Origin: Pontibacter mucosus
GTDB lineage: Bacteria > Bacteroidota > Bacteroidia > Cytophagales > Hymenobacteraceae
Assembly: GCF_003054055.1 (NCBI RefSeq)
Contig: NZ_QBKI01000006.1
Coordinates: 1-64,000 of the forward strand
Length of the DNA: 64,000 nt
Direction: 5' to 3'
How positions within the stretch are numbered: position 1 is the stretch's first letter; each line of letters begins with the position of its first letter. The notes beneath the pieces were generated by a model. The model was not told the DNA's origin, did no database searches, and was given only the letters and a program-made list of their open reading frames with translations. Positions 43,801-51,400 of this stretch are shown one piece after another. The position numbers and the translations under genes are program-made.

Positions 43801-44233
43801 TGATGGTTGGTACCTGTGCCGCTTTGCCTTTCTGAGGTGTATTGTTGCTGCGCTCAGGCTGCTCTACCCGGATAACGATATGGGTATCGTCGAGCTGTCT
43901 GACAGAGCCATTGTACCCCTGCAGTATCTTTTGGAATACCTTGTCCAGGGACTCCTCTTTCACCTCCAGAGAGATTCTTTTGTTTACATCAAATACCCCT
44001 GAATTATAGGCAATGGAAAACTCCGTCTCGCGCTCAATCTCGGCGATGATGTTCTTGATGGGCTCGTTCCTGGCGCTGATTGTCACATAAGTGTCATAAA
44101 GCGTTTTGGCTACTACCTTGTTAGCGCCGGATACGGCATGCGCTGCTAATAAAAGCAGTGCGGAGAAAATCCAGAGCAACAGGCGTCTTGCCCGCTCCTG
44201 GTTATAATTTGATATACGGTAAATTAATTGCAT
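40817..44233 (-). CDS. SusC/RagA TonB-dependent receptor with STN domain (module 2)
   Basis: About 1138 residues from MQLIYRIS (ORF opens at 44317; the inner ATG gives a better signal sequence with LLLWIFSALLLLAAHA). An STN domain (~45-120, ISARNEPIKNIIAEIERE) is followed by a carboxypeptidase-like domain (VVREENGPALPGVSVHV), plug (LNEVVVVGYGTRRR) and a C-terminal barrel ending VDLTF. The STN domain links the receptor to FecR and the ECF sigma factor upstream, so substrate binding outside is expected to switch on the operon. Imports the ligand held by SusD. Confidence 0.93.
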   Translation of the reverse strand: MQLIYRISNYNQERARRLLLWIFSALLLLAAHAVSGANKVVAKTLYDTYVTISARNEPIKNIIAEIERETEFSIAYNSGVFDVNKRISLEVKEESLDKVFQKILQGYNGSVRQLDDTHIVIRVEQPERSNNTPQKGKAAQVPTIIISGVVREENGPALPGVSVHVKGTARGTTTDAEGRFSLEVEQGTTLVFSYIGFLAQEIPAGNAGTLNVVMRPDVKLLNEVVVVGYGTRRRNEVIGAVATVPVTDSNSRTYSNTAEVLQGTVPGVTVVNNGGSPTSSPTFKIRGIGSINDESPLLVVDGVVYNGSINSINPKDIESISVLKDASAAIYGARASGGVVLISTKRGVKGDPKVSINYQQGFQQVGKKLEALNAAEFADVVNKVRAEGNLSPDPAFDPAIFPDARTTKTVWMDEIFQTGKVYDLTASISGGSDKSSFFASGGYRKHEGVLLNTHSNRLSGRINSSFKLRDNLTIGENFSYSLTNGQSGNTSSAQEGTILTAIFYPPNATIYREDGSGRFGGVPAQYSGSFGDVINPVAYLKRLDIDNPVNEVMLNPYLEWDIIPGLKFRSNWSYTRIKNDLKQFNTKITEPGKIFNFNELTQRSSTFTSFLNEQTLQYDWRLGSDHSFNVLVGHTFEKWANESFGVTATGFENELEDLRYLDNSTQAISIGKYSGSGSETALASYLGRLNYAYKGKYLLDATIRRDGTSKLTSKNRWEWYPSLSAGWVLSKEGLLAGVDMISNLKLRASWGKIGNLGVLGNYAFSIPLSKTQGLLGESTTIVPGFAETQLSNPNLKWEVSEQTNIGLDFGLFNEHFTGSLDVFSKVNEQMQLSQVLPGVAGTPSGQIINAGKMKNRGLEAGLTYQNNVGEFSYSLTGNVAFLDNELVELYDGSTSFMTGTRVRSLPMPNIAMVGEAFNSFYGYRTAGLFRSDEEAAAYVNGEGKRYQPNARGGDFRFVDINGDGVINGNDQVVLGNPFPEMSFSLNGNFAYKGFDLNIFFQGVSGNEVFNAVKYTGLNASFPGYNMLSEIKNAWTPQNPDASIPRISYTDANNNFGRISDFYIEDASYLRLKNLTLGYTLPESVLKGIQPRFYLTAQNLFTITDYSGMDPEVGLSNHGLDLGMYPVAKTYLFGVDLTF

Positions 44234-44323
44234 CTTTGGCTGTTTTAATGATGGTAAATCGTTAAGGATTGCCCCTGCTGCTTCAGCAGAGGCGCTAGCG
44301 GGGAATGTTCTCAGCATTTCCCG

Positions 44324-45334
44324 CTACTTTCCATTAGGCGTAATATTGCTACATGCTTCCGTGCTGATTAATATGGTGTCTGGTTGAATGGTATAGGTGA
44401 TGCCGGCTACGCGCGACAAAATTTCCAGTACTTTCTCGATGGGCTCGTCGCTGATCCGAAAAGTATACCTGCATTCAGGCTTATCATCCCCTGTGACACG
44501 GATGCGGAGGTCATACTTTCTTTCCAGTTTCCTGGCAATCGCATCAACCGACTCGTTGTCGAAATAGGCCAGCCCATGCCGCCAGGCGCTGAGCTGTGCC
44601 ACATCCGTGTCACTGACAGTATATCTCTGGTCGGCCTTACTGAATGTTAGCTGCCGGCCCGGAAGTAGTTTCTCTTCAAAGAAGTTTCCGTCCATCTGCC
44701 GTTCTTTGGCCACGCTCACCTTGCCCCCCGCTACGGCAACCGAGGCTGTGCTTTCATTTTCGTAGGCCTGCACATTGAAGGAAGTACCAAGTACACGCGT
44801 TGTTACCGCGTGAGTCTTGACGATGAAAGGACGAAGGGAATCGGATGCCACCTTGAAGAAAGCCTCTCCAGTCAGGAAAACCTCTCTTGATGATTGGCCG
44901 AAGTCAGGAAGGATAACAAGCCTGGAGCCTGCGTTCAGGTAAACGACTGATCCGTCCTTCAGATAAAGCTCTTTCCGCTCCCCGTTATGCGCGATTATCT
45001 CTGTCGGGTTTGGTGACCGCTGGTCTGCGGCTTTATACTTGTAATAAGACAGGGCGGCCGTTACAGCCAGTACAAGTATGGCCGCAACCCTCAACATTGC
45101 CTGTACAGGCAGTAAGCGCAGCCTCCTGCTGCTTCTCTCCTCAGCTAGCGCATCTTTTAAGTTTTTTTCCACTTTCCGGATGGACGCTGCTTCCTGCCGG
45201 GAAGCAAGAAGTGCCTCGGCCTCGAGGCCAGCATACCAGGCTTCTACCTGCGCCCGCTCCTGCGCGGTGCACTGACCGGCCAGGTATCTTCTGAGCAGGG
45301 CCTTTGCTTTTTCGGTGTCTGATGTTGTTCCCAT
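44324..45334 (-). CDS. FecR-family anti-sigma factor
   Basis: A 336-residue inner-membrane protein. A cytoplasmic anti-sigma part (1-75), one membrane helix (~82-100, AAILVLAVTAALSYY), a periplasmic FecR domain (GERKELYLKDGSVVYLNAGS, LTGEAFFKV, TRVLGTSFNVQAY) and a C-terminal DUF4974-like STN-interacting region (YFDNESVDAIARKLERKYD, ISDEPIEKVLEILS). It relays the signal from the STN receptor to the sigma factor encoded upstream. About 90 bp lie before SusC's preferred start. Confidence 0.92.
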   Translation of the reverse strand: MGTTSDTEKAKALLRRYLAGQCTAQERAQVEAWYAGLEAEALLASRQEAASIRKVEKNLKDALAEERSSRRLRLLPVQAMLRVAAILVLAVTAALSYYKYKAADQRSPNPTEIIAHNGERKELYLKDGSVVYLNAGSRLVILPDFGQSSREVFLTGEAFFKVASDSLRPFIVKTHAVTTRVLGTSFNVQAYENESTASVAVAGGKVSVAKERQMDGNFFEEKLLPGRQLTFSKADQRYTVSDTDVAQLSAWRHGLAYFDNESVDAIARKLERKYDLRIRVTGDDKPECRYTFRISDEPIEKVLEILSRVAGITYTIQPDTILISTEACSNITPNGK

Positions 45335-45393
45335 TCACCTTTATAATTGGCAAACAGGGCTGCAGGTACCGTTAAGGAATTATTACCTTTGTG

Positions 45394-45975
45394 TTAGCTT
45401 AAAAAGTGAAGAAAGGGGGCAACGTGAATAAACTGGCTTGGCTTGAGCTTTCCGCGAAGCCGTTGCAGGGCCAGGGTGATATTGTTTTTCACCGTCTGCT
45501 CTGAAAGGTTAAGGATGTTGGCAATCTCGCGCACAGACAAATGCTCATACCTGCTCAGTTCAAAGGCTTTCTTCATGGTCTCCGGCATTCTGGCGAGTTC
45601 CCGCCTCAATTGCTGCTCAAGTTCCTCGGCAATGATATACTCCTCCCGCGGGTAGGTAACCTGTGCAGGCTGCTCAAGCAACACATGCACCTGCTTCAAC
45701 TCTTTCTGGCTGCTGGCATAAAGTGCCAGGACACTCTTACGTGCGGCCCCTATCAGGTACGGTGACAAACTCTCCTCAATGACAATGGAGCCACGGTTTT
45801 TCCAAAGGGACAGAAAAATGTTCTGCAGAATCTCACTGGCCTCATCCTCAGACCCCGTCCGCTTGAGCACATGGCGGAAAAGGATGACCTTGTAACGGTC
45901 GAACAGGACGGTAAACGCCCGCTCATCGTCCTGCTGGACAAGCTTAAATAAATCAGTATCAGGTAAATTCTTCAT
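45394..45975 (-). CDS. ECF RNA polymerase sigma factor (sigma-70 family)
   Basis: A 193-residue protein with sigma region 2 (~20-90, FTVLFDRYKVILFRHV, DEASEILQNIFLSLWKNR) and region 4 (~125-180, MPETMKKAFELSRYEHLSVREIANIL then SEQTVKNNITLALQRLR). It directs expression of module 2 under control of the adjacent FecR and STN-type SusC. It has its own near-consensus housekeeping promoter (46021-46048). Confidence 0.93.
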   Translation of the reverse strand: MKNLPDTDLFKLVQQDDERAFTVLFDRYKVILFRHVLKRTGSEDEASEILQNIFLSLWKNRGSIVIEESLSPYLIGAARKSVLALYASSQKELKQVHVLLEQPAQVTYPREEYIIAEELEQQLRRELARMPETMKKAFELSRYEHLSVREIANILNLSEQTVKNNITLALQRLRGKLKPSQFIHVAPFLHFLS

Positions 45976-46020
45976 TTGCCTTGCATCAGGTACCTACAGT
46001 TTCGAAGGAAGGCACAGCAG

Positions 46021-46048
46021 CAAATATATTGTTCCTATATAACCTCAA
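46021..46048 (-). promoter_or_regulatory. Near-consensus Bacteroidota promoter of the ECF sigma gene
   Basis: On the minus strand TTG (46046-46048), 17 bp, then TATATTTG (46021-46028), an exact TTG-N17-TAnnTTTG match. It lies about 46 nt upstream of the sigma-factor ATG at 45975. This suggests housekeeping transcription of the regulator, with target genes downstream depending on the ECF factor. Confidence 0.7.
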
Positions 46049-46199
46049 TGTTATTCTTGCTGATTTTAAGGAATGGGGAGCAAAACATAAGGGCTTAAAG
46101 GCCAAAAGCCTGGTAAATCAGGAAACGGCTATTACCTTGCAACCAGCACTTGTTTTCGAGTTAGCTAAAGGCTGCGGGGTATTCTCGGGCGATTTCAGG

Positions 46200-46230
46200 A
46201 AACGCCATGCAGGTAGCCTGCATGGCGTTT
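46200..46230. terminator. Perfect 14-bp hairpin, probable terminator of small paralogue B
   Basis: Arms AAACGCCATGCAGG and CCTGCATGGCGTTT are perfect, with a 3-nt loop. It lies 35 bp after the stop of the minus-strand gene 46265-46522 and upstream of the divergent sigma promoter. A/T at the stem base suits a bidirectional terminator, though there is no long T run. Confidence 0.55.
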
Positions 46231-46264
46231 ATGTGAACAATGAACTCGAACGGGTAACTTTAAA

Positions 46265-46522
46265 CTATAATGCGTAGTAAACTTCGTTTGTTTGCCTTCT
46301 TGCCCGACACATAACCGGGCGTACACGTCTTTCACCCGCTTCGGCAAGTTTCAGGGCTCCTTCGGGATACCATTTGGTCTTTCCATTGAAGAACTCAACC
46401 AATACATTCTGTCCCCGGAAGTTACCCTCTTTGTATAACCTGAATCGACCGATTCCGGTGGGGGTTTCCAATTCAGTGCCTGCCAGGAGTAGTGAAAAAT
46501 CTTGTACTTGATTTGTTGCCAT
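46265..46522 (-). CDS. Small conserved protein, paralogue B (85 aa)
   Basis: An 85-residue protein nearly identical over its first ~57 residues to the gene at 19245-19454 (GTELETPTGIGRFRLYKEGN, NVLVEFFNGKTKWYPEGALKL). The C-terminal 28 residues are basic and end in VYYAL. Upstream ~100 bp are also shared with copy A, so promoter and gene were duplicated together. Function unknown; compact beta-rich domain suspected. Flanked by the perfect hairpin 46200-46230 downstream and an IS remnant 500 bp upstream. Confidence 0.7.
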   Translation of the reverse strand: MATNQVQDFSLLLAGTELETPTGIGRFRLYKEGNFRGQNVLVEFFNGKTKWYPEGALKLAEAGERRVRPVMCRARRQTNEVYYAL

Positions 46523-47028
46523 TTGCCTGTAGTTTTAGCTTAAAATGGTTGTAATCCGTTTAAAAACCATGTGAAGGTAGGAATCGATTGTTACCTCTAA
46601 ATTACCATAAGGAAAAGCCCGTGTTAAGTCTCTAGCATTTACTGTTTTCCTGTCCTTAAGGCTACAGCGGCTACTCCCCGGAGGGCTGTATGAAGCCTCC
46701 GGGCTTGTAGAGTACACCTACATGCAGCGTTGGAAAGACGTCTAAGCTTACGTCTCCCCTACCTCTGTTACAGGAGCAGCGGCTTACCGGTATCCAGCTT
46801 CTTTGCTGTTTCCCAACCGTATTGTTTTGGGCAACATCTGACGGAAGATGAGCTTACTCGCTTTTGCTACACCTCATTTTTAGAAGTTAGAAGGCAAAGC
46901 ACCCCACAAGACATAGAGGGAGCACATTACAATACAAGAAAGGCTTAGGCTGCTCTGTATAGATGAGAGTTTAGTTAAGGCAACTGCGATGACCACTGCG
47001 GGAGACCGTGGCTTATTGCTGCGACACA
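46523..47028. other. Intergenic region upstream of paralogue B
   Basis: The first ~110 bp align with the upstream DNA of paralogue A. The rest, to the IS remnant, has only short ORFs of unnatural composition on both strands, which I do not accept. No tRNA or terminator recognised. Confidence 0.45.
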
Positions 47029-47545
47029 GGGTATGTCTGAAAGATAAGGTTTGGGGCAGACTTTCATAAAAGCCTGTTGAACAAAAGCCCGGTTGCTGTC
47101 ATCGAGCTTGTTGACCCGACAGGCAAACCGGCCACATCTTGTACAGCATGCCGAAGAGTCTTTCGATGATGTTTCTCCGGCGGTACAGCTCCGTATTGCC
47201 CACAGGCGTTTCCTTTCTTCTGCGCCTGCTTCCCCCTGGCAGGTCCCTCTTGGGTATGTGGGCCTTTATAACTGCTCCCGCAGGCCCTTTCAGACAAGCT
47301 GGCTTAGGTAGTCACTGTCCGAAATCACTACCAAAGCCTTTTCTCCTCCAGTTACGGGAGCCTGAGCAGCTGCGGGACCTGCCTTTACTGTCCTCCAGAA
47401 TGACTGGCTGCGGCAGCTCTTTTTTAACCAGTTCCTACTGCCGCTGGCTTAGCTCGTATCTGCCGTGGCTCATCTGCTATCTATCTTCCCTCCGATTGCC
47501 ACAATCACAGCAGATTCAACTATACTCCATTTCTCAGGCACAGCC
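47029..47545 (-). mobile_element. IS5-family remnant with internal deletion
   Basis: About 517 bp. The ends GGGTATGTCTGAAAGATAAGG (47029 onward) and, inverted, GGCTGTGCCTGAGAAATGG (ending 47545) match the ends of the element at 32803-33700. Inside are the C-terminal part of the transposase (HHRKTL, then LPVGSTSSM) and the N-terminal HGRYELSQR, joined by loss of about 380 bp of the middle. More diverged than the other copy and without coding capacity. Confidence 0.75.
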
Positions 47546-47620
47546 TAGTAGCTTCTACTTAAGTATTCTCATTTTTCTACCAATGCCTTAAGAGAGCAAG
47601 ATTAGACTCAACTACAAAAC

Positions 47621-47650
47621 ATGATTATTATCATTTACAATTTACCTTTA
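47621..47650 (+). promoter_or_regulatory. Palindromic operator overlapping a putative promoter of the metal-efflux operon
   Basis: ATGATTATTATCAT (47621-47634) is a perfect 5-bp inverted repeat around 4 bases and resembles half-sites of Fur/Zur-type boxes. TACCTTTA (47643-47650), one base from the TAnnTTTG consensus, follows at a spacing that puts the palindrome over the -33 region. Repression by a metal-sensing regulator is therefore a reasonable guess. The remaining 47651-47923 is a long G+C-rich leader in which I recognise no known riboswitch. Confidence 0.4.
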
Positions 47651-47923
47651 CTCTCGTACATTTAATTTATTCATCAACAGCAGATGGATAAAATAAGCCG
47701 GGAAGTATAAAAATGTGTGCTTGAAGTTGCCGGGGTGATGCACCCTGAAACCACTGACCGGTTACCCCATAGCATGGCAAAGCCTGAAGCAGCTTAGGTC
47801 GCCTCAGCGCCGGCGCCTTCCGGATGGAGGGGCGGCAGCTGACATCAAGCCCGGCCTAAAGCTGAGCAACAACTGACGGATAATCACACCCTTATCAGAG
47901 GCCCTTCCTACGAAAGCACTGCC

Positions 47924-48409
47924 ATGGACTTAACTCATATTCACCTGCTGCTGAATCATTTCCCGATCGCAGGAACCCTGATCGGCGGTGGCGTCATGCT
48001 GTGGGGCATGGCTCAAAATCAGAAAACGACAAGGTCGGTAGCAGCTGCCATCATTGTGGCCATGACAATTATGGCCGTACCAGTATACCTGACCGGGGAG
48101 CCTGCCGAAGAACGGCTGGAAAATATTCCTGGCATCTCAGTGACGGCCATGGAAGGACATGAAGAAGCTGCAGAGCTGGCTATCCGGGTGATGGCCGCAG
48201 CAGGTATAGCCTCCCTGGCCGCCTTGCTGCGGCAGTACCGTTCTTCTTCCAGCGTACACTTTGGTTTAGCCACCGTCCTCACGTTACTGGCCTTTGCAGC
48301 CATGGCGCGCGTCGGGTACTTAGGCGGCCAGATCAGACATACTGAGCTGCAGCAAGACCGGCCCGTAAGCCAGCAATTGAGCAGCAGCGAGGGTGATGTC
48401 GACGATTAA
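47924..48409 (+). CDS. Small inner-membrane protein of the metal-efflux operon
   Basis: A 161-residue protein with four likely membrane segments (about 10-27, 37-57, 88-105, 113-132). The N-terminal HIHLLLNHFPIAGTLIG and a His/Glu-rich loop (TAMEGHEEAAEL) resemble DUF2231-like membrane proteins found beside CusA genes in Bacteroidota. Function unknown; the histidines could bind metal. Eleven bases separate it from the CusA-TolC gene, so it is the first gene of that operon. Confidence 0.8.
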   Translation: MDLTHIHLLLNHFPIAGTLIGGGVMLWGMAQNQKTTRSVAAAIIVAMTIMAVPVYLTGEPAEERLENIPGISVTAMEGHEEAAELAIRVMAAAGIASLAALLRQYRSSSSVHFGLATVLTLLAFAAMARVGYLGGQIRHTELQQDRPVSQQLSSSEGDVDD

Positions 48410-48420
48410 GCTTACTAGGT

Positions 48421-51400
48421 ATGCTGAACAGGATCATATCTTTCTCCATACAGAACAAGCTCATCATCGGGCTTTTCGTGATCGGTTTGATCCTGATGGG
48501 TGTCTACAACCTCACACGGCTGCCGATTGATGCGGTGCCCGATATCACCAACAACCAGGTGCAGGTGATCACGGTGGCGCCATCGCTGGGCGCCCCGGAC
48601 ATCGAGCGGCTTGTCACCTTTCCCGTAGAGCAGGCTAACAACAACATTCCTGGCATAAAAGAGATCCGTAGTTTCTCCCGCTTCGGCCTTTCGCTGGTAA
48701 CCATTGTGTTTGAGGATGGGGTGGATGTATACTGGGCCCGGCAGCAGGTGGCAGAGCGGCTGCAGGCCGTGCAGCCGCAGATACCGGCGGGCGTGGGCAC
48801 GCCGGAATTAGGTCCTGTCACCACCGGCCTGGGGGAAATTTACCAGTATGTGGTGCGGCCCGAAAAGGGTTACGAGAGCAAGTATGATGCCATGGAGCTG
48901 CGCACCATTCAGGACTGGATTGTGCGGCGGCAATTGCTGGGGGTACCCGGCGTGGCGGATGTGAGCAGCTTCGGCGGCTACCTGAAGCAGTATGAGATTG
49001 CGATAGACCCCTCCCGGCTCAAATCCTATGGCCTGTCCATCTCGGATGTGTTCATGGCATTGGAGAACAACAACCAGAACACCGGTGGCTCCTACATCGA
49101 CAAAGGCGACGCCGTGCTTTTTATCCGCAGCGAAGGCCTGCTGGGAAGTATAGAAGATATCAAAAGTATAGCCGTTGCCAATACCGAAAACGGCACGCCC
49201 CTCTACCTGCGCGATGTGGCGGAGGTAGGCTACGGGCATGCCAACCGCTTCGGCGCCATGACCTACAACGACCAGGGTGAGGTGGCCGGTGCCGTTGTGA
49301 TGATGCTGAAAGGGGCCAACAGCAACGAAGTCATCAAAAATGTGAAAGCCCGCATCGACCAGATCAGCGAATCGCTGCCGGAGGGTGTGGTCATCGAGCC
49401 GTTCCTGGACAGGACAAAGATGGTAAACAACGCCATCAGCACGGTGGAAAATAACCTGCTGGAGGGCGCCCTGATTGTGGTGTTTGTACTGGTCCTGTTC
49501 CTGGGCAACCTGCGGGCCGGCCTGATTGTGGCCTCGGTTATCCCGCTCTCCATGCTCTTTGCCGTCACCCTGATGAACACCTTTGGCGTGAGCGGCAACC
49601 TGATGAGCCTGGGTGCACTGGACTTTGGCCTGATTGTAGACGGTGCCGTGATCATCGTGGAGTCGGTGCTCCATACGTTCCATTCCAACAAGCGCTTCGC
49701 CACGGCCACCCGCCTGACTCAGCCGGAAATGGACGATACGGTGCAGCATTCGACCAGCCGGATGATGAACAGCGCCGTCTTCGGGCAGATCATCATCCTG
49801 ATCGTGTACCTGCCCATCATGGCGCTGGTGGGTATAGAAGGCAAAATGTTCCGCCCCATGGCGCAAACCGTATCCTTCGCCCTGATTGGCGCCGCCATTC
49901 TCTCGCTGACCTACGTGCCGATGATGAGCGCGCTTTTCCTGAGCAAGAAAATCAGCCACAAACCTTCTTTCTCTGACAGGATGATGGCCAAGGTGGAGAG
50001 TTTTTACCAGAAGCAGCTGCGCCGCGTGATCGAGTTTCCTAAAACGATCATTGCCGGGGCAGTGCTTCTCTTTTCCGGTGCGGTACTGGTGTTGCTGTCG
50101 CTGGGTGGTGAGTTTATACCTGCCCTGGAGGAAGGCGACTTTGCCGTGGACACCCGCGTGCTGACGGGCAGTAACCTCCATACCACCATCCGCTCGACCC
50201 AGCAGGCGGCTGGTATCCTGCTGGACAGGTTTCCGGAGGTAGAGAAAGTGGTGACCAAGATTGGTTCCGGCGAGATACCGACCGACCCGATGCCGATAGA
50301 AGCCAGCGACATGATGGTTATCCTGAAGCCAAAGGCAGAATGGACTTCTGCCACCTCCTTTGATGAAATGGCCGAGAAAATGGGGCATGCCATACAGGAT
50401 GTACCCGGTATAACGGCCGGCTTCCAGTACCCGGTGCAGATGCGCTTCAACGAACTGATGACGGGCGCCCGCCAGGACGTAGTCTGCAAGATATTCGGGG
50501 AGGACCTGGACACGCTGGCCCGCTACGCCAGCCAGTTGGGTGAACTGGCCACTACCGTAGAAGGCGCCACTGACCTCTATGTGGAGACGGTGACCGGCAT
50601 GCCACAGATCGTTATCAAGTATAATCACGCTGCCATTGCACAGCACGGCTCCAACATCGCCGACATCAACCGGACCGTCAATGCCGCTTTTGCCGGTGTC
50701 AGCAGCGGCCTGGTATTTGAAGGGGAGCGGCGCTTTGACCTGGTCGTGCGCCTGCAGGGCGAGCTGCGGAAGAACCTGCGCGACGTGCAGAACCTGCTCA
50801 TCCCGACGCCTTCCGGGCAACAGGTGCCGCTATACTTGCTGGCGGATGTACAACTGCAGGAGGGGCCTTTCCAGATACAGCGTGAAGACGCCAAACGGCG
50901 CATTATGGTGGGTTTTAACGTGCGGGGTCGCGACGTGCAAAGTATAGTGGATGAGTTGCAGCAAAAGGTAGCACAGCAGATAACCTTCCCTCCCGGCTAT
51001 TACGTGGTGTACGGTGGCGAATTTGAAAACCTGAAAGCCGCCCGCGATCGTCTGACAGTGGCCGTACCGATATCGCTGGCGCTCATTTTCCTGCTGCTAT
51101 ACTTTGCCTTCCATTCCGTGCGCTACGGCTTGCTCATATACTCGGCGATTCCCCTGTCAGCCATCGGTGGTATTTTTGCCCTGTGGATACGGGGCATGCC
51201 GTTCAGTATCTCGGCTGGGGTGGGTTTTATCGCACTGTTTGGCGTGGCCGTGCTCAACGGAATTGTGATGGTGGCCGAGTTTAACCGCTTGCGGATGGCC
51301 GGAGGCCTCAGCCTGCAGGAGATTGTGCTGGAAGGCACCAAAACGCGCCTGCGCCCGGTGCTGATGACGGCAAGCGTGGCTAGCATGGGCTTTCTGCCGA

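Noticed and set aside
45981-46277. A 98-codon plus-strand frame divergent from the sigma factor
   Set aside because: It runs through the exact sigma promoter and the 14-bp hairpin, has no signal or domain, and overlaps the 3' end of the small paralogous gene.
47700-47900. Possible cobalamin or metal riboswitch in the leader of the metal operon
   Set aside because: Several stems can be drawn, but the conserved sequence blocks of known classes are not present.
48808-50820. A 670-codon open frame antisense to the CusA-TolC gene
   Set aside because: Its product is very rich in His, Gln and Ala with no recognisable domain, and its frame is explained by codon bias of the strongly supported CusA gene opposite.
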